From assembly GCA_951812925.1 (NCBI GenBank), contig OX638372.1, positions 51,177,722-51,241,721 on the forward strand: a stretch of 64,000 bases of DNA, given 5' to 3'. The translations under genes and the position numbers were made by a program. Below, one piece after another: positions 59,633 through 64,000 of this stretch (within the stretch, counting starts at the first letter, position 1; each line of letters begins with the position of its first letter). Below the pieces are notes generated by a model that worked only from the letters and a program-made list of their open reading frames with translations, was not told the origin of the DNA and searched no databases. The stretch is from Calliopum simillimum (Eukaryota; Arthropoda; Insecta; Diptera; Lauxaniidae).

Positions 59633-59867
59633 TATTTGGTTGTACACATATGGGTTAAACAATCAAGCTCTTAGGATCTTTTGCGCAGGAAATTTAATTC
59701 TCTCGAAATTTTTCACAAGTAATGTACGTTTGAATAAAAACTTAATTTATGTGCCTTACAAATTATATTCAAATAAAACATCCCATTACTCTCGCGATAC
59801 GAAATTAAGATATAGAGCTAACGAGACCGAACACAAAATTAAAAAAGTAAAAAAGAAAACACTCTAG
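59633..59867 (+). CDS. Possible terminal exon of an unknown gene
   Basis: An open frame preceded by a plausible acceptor (TCATTTCCAG at 59623-59632). It encodes about 78 residues beginning with IWLYTYGLNNQALRIFC and ending in a very basic tail (KIKKVKKKTL). It converges on the serpin 2 end. Composition is less repetitive than surrounding DNA, but I recognise no family and found no partner exon; it may be chance. Confidence 0.15.
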
Positions 59868-59875
59868 TGTACATA

Positions 59876-59881
59876 TTTATT
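59876..59881 (-). terminator. Poly(A) signal of serpin 2
   Basis: AATAAA on the minus strand about 55 bases after the serpin 2 stop codon, a normal spacing for fly genes. Confidence 0.55.
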
Positions 59882-59935
59882 TATGTATTTGCATATATTT
59901 TTACAGCACCGAAACAATTTTTAATATTCACAATA

Positions 59936-60177
59936 TTATTTCAATTTCTTGAATCTATCTGCTTCTTCCGTATTATGATCTTTGACCACTGTTCCCATGA
60001 ATACAACGGTGTCATCTTTAATGATGGCGTACATGAAACGTCTTACGACAAAGTCCTTATAGCCATCTTCTTTTAAAAGAACTTTTGCTACATATGTTTC
60101 TGTTTCCATATCATCAGCTTCATTTTCTCCTGATATAAGTGACGGTTTGAAGCTTGTTGCAAAATCGAATCTAACAT
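59936..60177 (-). CDS. Serpin 2, last exon
   Basis: A 242-bp terminal exon on the minus strand: acceptor TTTAAACAG before 60177, stop TAA at 59936-59938. With exon 62560-62701 it keeps frame across a phase-1 junction (Asp codon split G|AT). It encodes a variable loop region with SGENEADDMETETY, then DFVVRRFMYAIIKDD, VVFMGTVVKDHN and a short charged tail. The VVFMGTVV strand is the classic serpin C-terminal signature. The loop is shorter and less acidic than in serpin 1. Partial gene: the N-terminal exons lie outside the window. Confidence 0.87.
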
Positions 60178-60689
60178 CTGTTTAAAGTAATTTTAATTTA
60201 AATTAAGGGAAAATAAACAATTAATTTTTGCGATAAAAAAAAAAAAATATTTAATTTTCGTTGGTATAAAAATGAGTCAATCTTTGCGTAATAGATCAAG
60301 ATATGAGTTGATATCTCCGATTTTTTTGAAAATTGGTGAAAAATTAGTATTGAACATACTTATAACAGTGGTAAAATGATTTTCCGAAATTCTGAGAATT
60401 TCCAAGATGAAGTCCTTCTAACTTTCGAGTCGGTTTCGGGATGATTTTATTTTGCTTCATTAAAAATCGACGCGGCCTAACAAACATATTTATATATTTT
60501 CATATATAAACATGTTTATAGCCTCATCAGATCAGTTTTAGTTAATTCTTGTCTGAGGTCACACTCGAGCCCTTGGCGACGTGTTTCTTATAAAAGAGAA
60601 CGTGATGCTTAGCTATTTAAGCCAACGTTGCAACGTCAAGGTCAAATGCCACCGTACAAGAGTACTCCAAAAATTATAATTTTTAAACG

Positions 60690-60915
60690 GCAAAATGTTT
60701 GTAAGAATATATTCTTTATTTCGAAAGCACTCTTGGGTATCCATTTTCTAATGAAAAAAAAAAGTTATGACAAAAAAACTTGTTTGTTTTAGCCAAAACA
60801 GGCGATCAGTAGGATCAATAGTGCTCCATTGGTTTTTCTCAGAATGAAAAACAAATTATGTCATTTTTAAGAGTCCCTCTAACTTTTAAGTCGGTTTCGG
60901 GATGAATCTAGAATT
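60690..60915. repeat. Dispersed repeat shared with 15181-15410
   Basis: A copy of the repeat next to DD37E copy 1. A partial extra copy of its end (CTTTCGAGTCGGTTTCGGGA) lies at about 60420. In the last intron of serpin 2. Confidence 0.5.
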
Positions 60916-60949
60916 CGACCCAGTTTAATGTTTGTGGAAATAGCCGAAA

Positions 60950-62235
60950 CATATTGTCGCACACTGGTTCAAAATCCTTAAAAGCTGGCCGAAAGTCGAA
61001 AAACAAAGTTTTTTAAATTAACTTTTTATGAACCGTATTGTCTAACAGATATCCATAGACCTCAAAAAATTTGTAAGAAAGATTCAGGTATTCCTACTAT
61101 GCTCTTGGGATCTCTCCAAAAGTACACTTCTCAGACGAAAAATTCTGTGAATTAAAAGTTCAAATTTAATGTTCACTGTACAAATTGTGTGGTTACTGTA
61201 AAACTGAACCGATTTTAATGTTATAATGTGCAATCTCTTCGTAAAAGAAAATTCTATCGAACCTTTATATTCCAAACTTGCAATAATTTATACTTTTGCG
61301 GTAATTGTGATTAACTTAAAATCAAATTATTTTACAAAACTAATTTACAGAACTAATTTATACCACGTCATACCACCTATATTTTTTGGATTTAAGAAGA
61401 TTGAAGCCTTTTCTAACAAATATAAAAAAATTGAGGTGCCCTTTTTGCACCTTTTGTTTGACGCGATTTTTTCTGTAGCAACCAGAGGAAAATTTAACTC
61501 ATATTGCTTGCATAGTGTCAATATGTGATGTTTGCCCGAAATGACAAAATTTTTATATTATTATACAGCTTATACTCCACTTTAAAGGAATCTAAAACCC
61601 ATTCTTATGTAGATCAATTTAATGTTGCACACAACTCTATCAAAGTTAAAGTTTTGAAATAAATTTTTAAAATTGATACAAAAATTGTGCAAGTGTTGTT
61701 TTTGCCATTTCGAATCCGACATTTTGTTTTAAAAAAATCTAATATCAGATTCGTAATCAGTGACCCCAAAAACTCCCGAGCAAATTTTTTTGTTGGATTT
61801 GGATTAATATTTATGAAAATCGTCCGCCATTTTGAATCCGTCATTTTGTTTTTTACAAATCCAACATCAGATTTTTAATCAGCGACCCCAAAAACCCCCC
61901 ATGTCAAAAATTTCATCTCGAAAATGTAATGATTTCGACTTTTGGCCAGCTTTTAAGGATTTTGAACCAGTGTGCGTCGGGTTAAAACTACAACTAGACA
62001 TCTACATATATTGATGTTTTGAGTTAAGTATACAGAAACATGAAGAAAAAACGGCTCTATGCCACAGTCTAGTCGGTGTTTTGAAATGTAGTCCCAATCT
62101 AACTTTATACAAAGAATAAAAAGCAGAAAACTGAAAAATCCCATACAAAAAACGAATTTCATAAAACTAAAAACGTTTTTTTCTCAAAACATGAAAAATG
62201 TAGATGTCTAGTTGTAGTTTTAACCCGACAATATG
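60950..62235. mobile_element. Small hairpin MITE split by the 1017-bp element
   Basis: The right arm (62198-62235) and left arm (61976-62007) are inverted copies of GTCGGGTTAAAACTACAACT and following bases. The outermost bases of the left arm (ATATTGTC) are found only on the far side of the 1017-bp insert, at 60951-60958. The original MITE is therefore about 270 bp and the insertion came later. Confidence 0.7.
60959..61975. mobile_element. 1017-bp inverted-repeat element with GTC duplication
   Basis: Ends of about 45 bp (60959-61003 and 61931-61975) are reverse complements with one or two mismatches (outer GCACACTGGTTCAAAATCCT). GTC on both sides (60956-60958; 61976-61978) is a candidate 3-bp target duplication. 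Inside, a roughly 120-bp unit with CCATTT(C/T)GAATCCG and AATCAG(T/C)GACCCCAAAAAC is repeated about twice (61700-61900). No coding. Lies in the last intron of serpin 2. Confidence 0.75.
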
Positions 62236-62327
62236 TAATCAATTGTTACACTCTGTTGTTGAAAAATTGCAAAAATGACTGTTTAATAAGTTCAATAGAA
62301 ATTTATCAAAATCAAAACTCGTGTATA

Positions 62328-62493
62328 CATATCGATGCGTCCAACGTAAAAGTTGGTAACTCGAAAATCGTAGTTTTTAAATTATGAGCATTTTTGCATT
62401 TTAACTTTTATTTTTTTATGTATGAAAACCTATATAAAATAAATTTAGGTTGTGACTTGAGTTATCAACTTTTACGTTGGATATATCGATATG
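62328..62493. repeat. 166-bp hairpin MITE
   Basis: Arms (62328-62368 and 62455-62493) share CATATCGAT and TCCAACGTAAAAGTTG in inverted order. Located in the last intron of serpin 2, about 70 bases from the 5' splice site. Confidence 0.75.
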
Positions 62494-62559
62494 TTTCGAA
62501 GGAAATTTACGTACAAGTATACATACATACACAAAAAGGAAAGTCGAAGGAGGACATAC

Positions 62560-62701
62560 CCATTTGGGCACCAATTCGAAGTGTTTTAACATCTGTGCTT
62601 ATTCTGGCATGTTGATTAACGCTCCTGATATACGAATCATCTGCGCATTGGTGAAGTCTGGTGAAATCAGCATTTGTTGCAAATGCACGTTTTACACCTA
62701 A
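62560..62701 (-). CDS. Serpin 2, penultimate exon
   Basis: A 142-bp exon on the minus strand with acceptor TTTATTAG before 62701 and donor ATGG|GTATGT after 62560. It starts in phase 0 and ends in phase 1, exactly as serpin 1 exon 3 does. It encodes LGVKRAFATNADFTRLHQC, then ADDSYIRSVNQHARISTD and a degenerate hinge (VKTLRIGAQM). It aligns residue for residue with serpin 1 exon 3 (shared LGxxxAF, ADD and YI blocks). The main serpin exon should lie above 64000, outside the window. Paralogy with serpin 1 is clear; the function is unknown. Confidence 0.85.
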
Positions 62702-63177
62702 CTAATAAATGAAACAGAACAAAAACAATAAAAAATTGTTATGATAATAATAAACATATTAAAAACAAAATGATAACAATAAGTTTTATTAAGAACAGCA
62801 CAACATCAATAGCGAGAGATACATAAATAAATCGATGAACAACTTGCCAGGACCCAAATATTTGGCCCAACATATTTTATTTACTTTCGTAATTTCATGA
62901 TTTAATATTATGACTAATTACTTTTTATTGAATAAATCATTAATTAATTTATAAGGAACCGAATTAAAAAAAAGAACTGAATTAACTGTTACAAGATTTT
63001 TCCCTTAGCAACAGGCAAGTGAATCGTGCATCATTCGCACAGGCGGCAACAACAACACTACGGCAGCATACAATAACGGGAACACCATACAGAAGCCACG
63101 AGCACAGCATCAAGGTCAGCAGCAGCATCACAAAGAAGACATGCAAAATTGTTGTTATGCATAACAGACAAACTTTG

Positions 63178-63204
63178 TATAAAAGGCAGAGGTTCTGTCA
63201 TAGT
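63178..63204 (+). promoter_or_regulatory. TATA-type core promoter-like sequence
   Basis: TATAAAAGG at 63178-63186 is followed by a GTCATAGTAAG initiator-like word at 63197-63207. It lies in a GC-richer, CAG/AAC-rich stretch (63000-63240) unlike the surroundings, immediately before the minisatellite. It could be an LTR promoter or a gene promoter; I found no open frame to attach to it. Confidence 0.4.
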
Positions 63205-63239
63205 AAGACACTCGAGTCTGAGCACTCACAGCAGCAAGA

Positions 63240-64000
63240 GCTACTTTCATTAAGGGTCGTTTCATTCGTGGCCGCCTAATACCTTTGCTTTTCTTAGCAT
63301 ACTTTCTATTAGTGGTCGTTCTATTCGAGGCTTAACAATACTCTAGTTCTTCATCTACTTCCTATTAGTGGTCGTTCTATTCGAGGCTTACCAATACTTA
63401 ATTTCTGCACCTACTTTCTATTAGTGGTCGTTCTATTCGAGGCTTACTAATACTCTAGTTCTTTATCTACTTTCTATTGGTGGTCGTTCTATTCTAGGCT
63501 AACCAATACTTAATTTCTGCACCTACTTTCTATTAGTGGTCGTTCTATTCGAGGCTAACTAATACTCCAGTTCTACATCTACTTTCTACATCTACTTTCT
63601 ATTAGTTGTCGTTCTATTCGATGCTAACTAATACTCTATTTCTACATCTGCTCTCTATTAGTGGTCGTTCTATTCGAGGTCAACTAATGCTCCATTTCTA
63701 TGCATGCCTTTCATTAGAGGTCGTACCATTCGTGGCTGTCTAATATCTTGGCTCAGCTTACAACCTTTAGCGACAGAACGCATCACACTTAGTTGATCAC
63801 AAGTATTGCAAACTAATACTCTAGTTCTTTATCTACTTTCTATTAGTGGTCGTTTTATTTGAGGCTAACTAATACTTAATTTCTGCACCTACTTTCTATT
63901 AGTGGTCGTTCTATTCGAGGCTAACTAATACTCTAGTTCTACATCTACTTTCTACATCTACTTTCTATTAGTTGTCGTTCTATTCGATGCTAACTAATAC
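63240..64000. repeat. ~58-bp minisatellite, continues past the window
   Basis: At least a dozen units with the core AGTGGTCGTTCTATTCGAGG, then CTAACTAATACT and CTAGTTCTACATCTACTTTC. The first unit (63240-63300) is the most diverged (AAGGGTCGTTTCATTCGTGG). One interruption lies at about 63740-63810. Units occur in two alternating sub-types (CTCTAGTTCT versus TTAATTTCTGC), suggesting a roughly 116-bp higher-order unit. Confidence 0.88.

Noticed and set aside
63240..64000. CRISPR-like array
   Set aside because: The repeats are contiguous and roughly 58 bp with no unique spacers, and the genome is eukaryotic; it is a minisatellite.

Overview
The window looks like a stretch of a higher fly (Diptera, Brachycera) genome. 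It is very AT-rich, its genes are split by GT-AG introns, and it is loaded with Tc1/mariner, hAT, piggyBac-like, LINE and small inverted-repeat elements. The host genes recognised are a REXO1/GOR-type RNA exonuclease closest in architecture to Drosophila prage, and secreted serpins. A tephritid or related acalyptrate fly is plausible, but that is inference. No bacterial, plasmid or CRISPR features were seen.

Layout. 1-21.87 kb: non-coding DNA, probably intergenic or upstream-intron sequence of the exonuclease gene. It contains AGTAC-motif repeats, a TA-flanked MITE (8908-9694), a DINE-1/Helentron-like copy (10108-10806), a complete but dead DD37E transposon with perfect terminal repeats (13908-15171), and a 5'-truncated jockey-like LINE with a tandemly repeated 3'UTR (about 17395-18637). 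21.87-24.27 kb: one large exon encoding a 644-residue exonuclease, then its 3'UTR. 25.4-31.5 kb: a cluster of transposons. These are a mariner interrupted by a long inverted-repeat element, a second DD37E family member, a 477-bp mariner remnant and another DINE-1-like copy.

32.24-46.69 kb, minus strand: a four-exon secreted serpin gene (444 residues) that I assembled from conserved splice sites. All joins keep frame. Its two large introns are filled with transposons. Its reactive-loop region is replaced by a hyperacidic tract and the inhibitory hinge is degenerate. 47-59.5 kb: nested transposons (hAT with a piggyBac-like insert, a deleted mariner, a TA-flanked MITE, another DINE-1-like copy, a large palindromic element and an LTR-element end). 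It also holds a second copy of the sequence found upstream of the serpin's first exon. 59.9-62.7 kb, minus strand: the last two exons of a second, paralogous serpin with identical intron phases; its remaining exons lie beyond the window. 63.0-64.0 kb: a TATA-type promoter-like sequence, followed by a roughly 58-bp minisatellite that runs off the end.

The strongest biological signals are the tandem divergent serpins with remodelled reactive loops, the remnant upstream block suggesting a lost third copy, and the layered transposon insertions that record relative ages.
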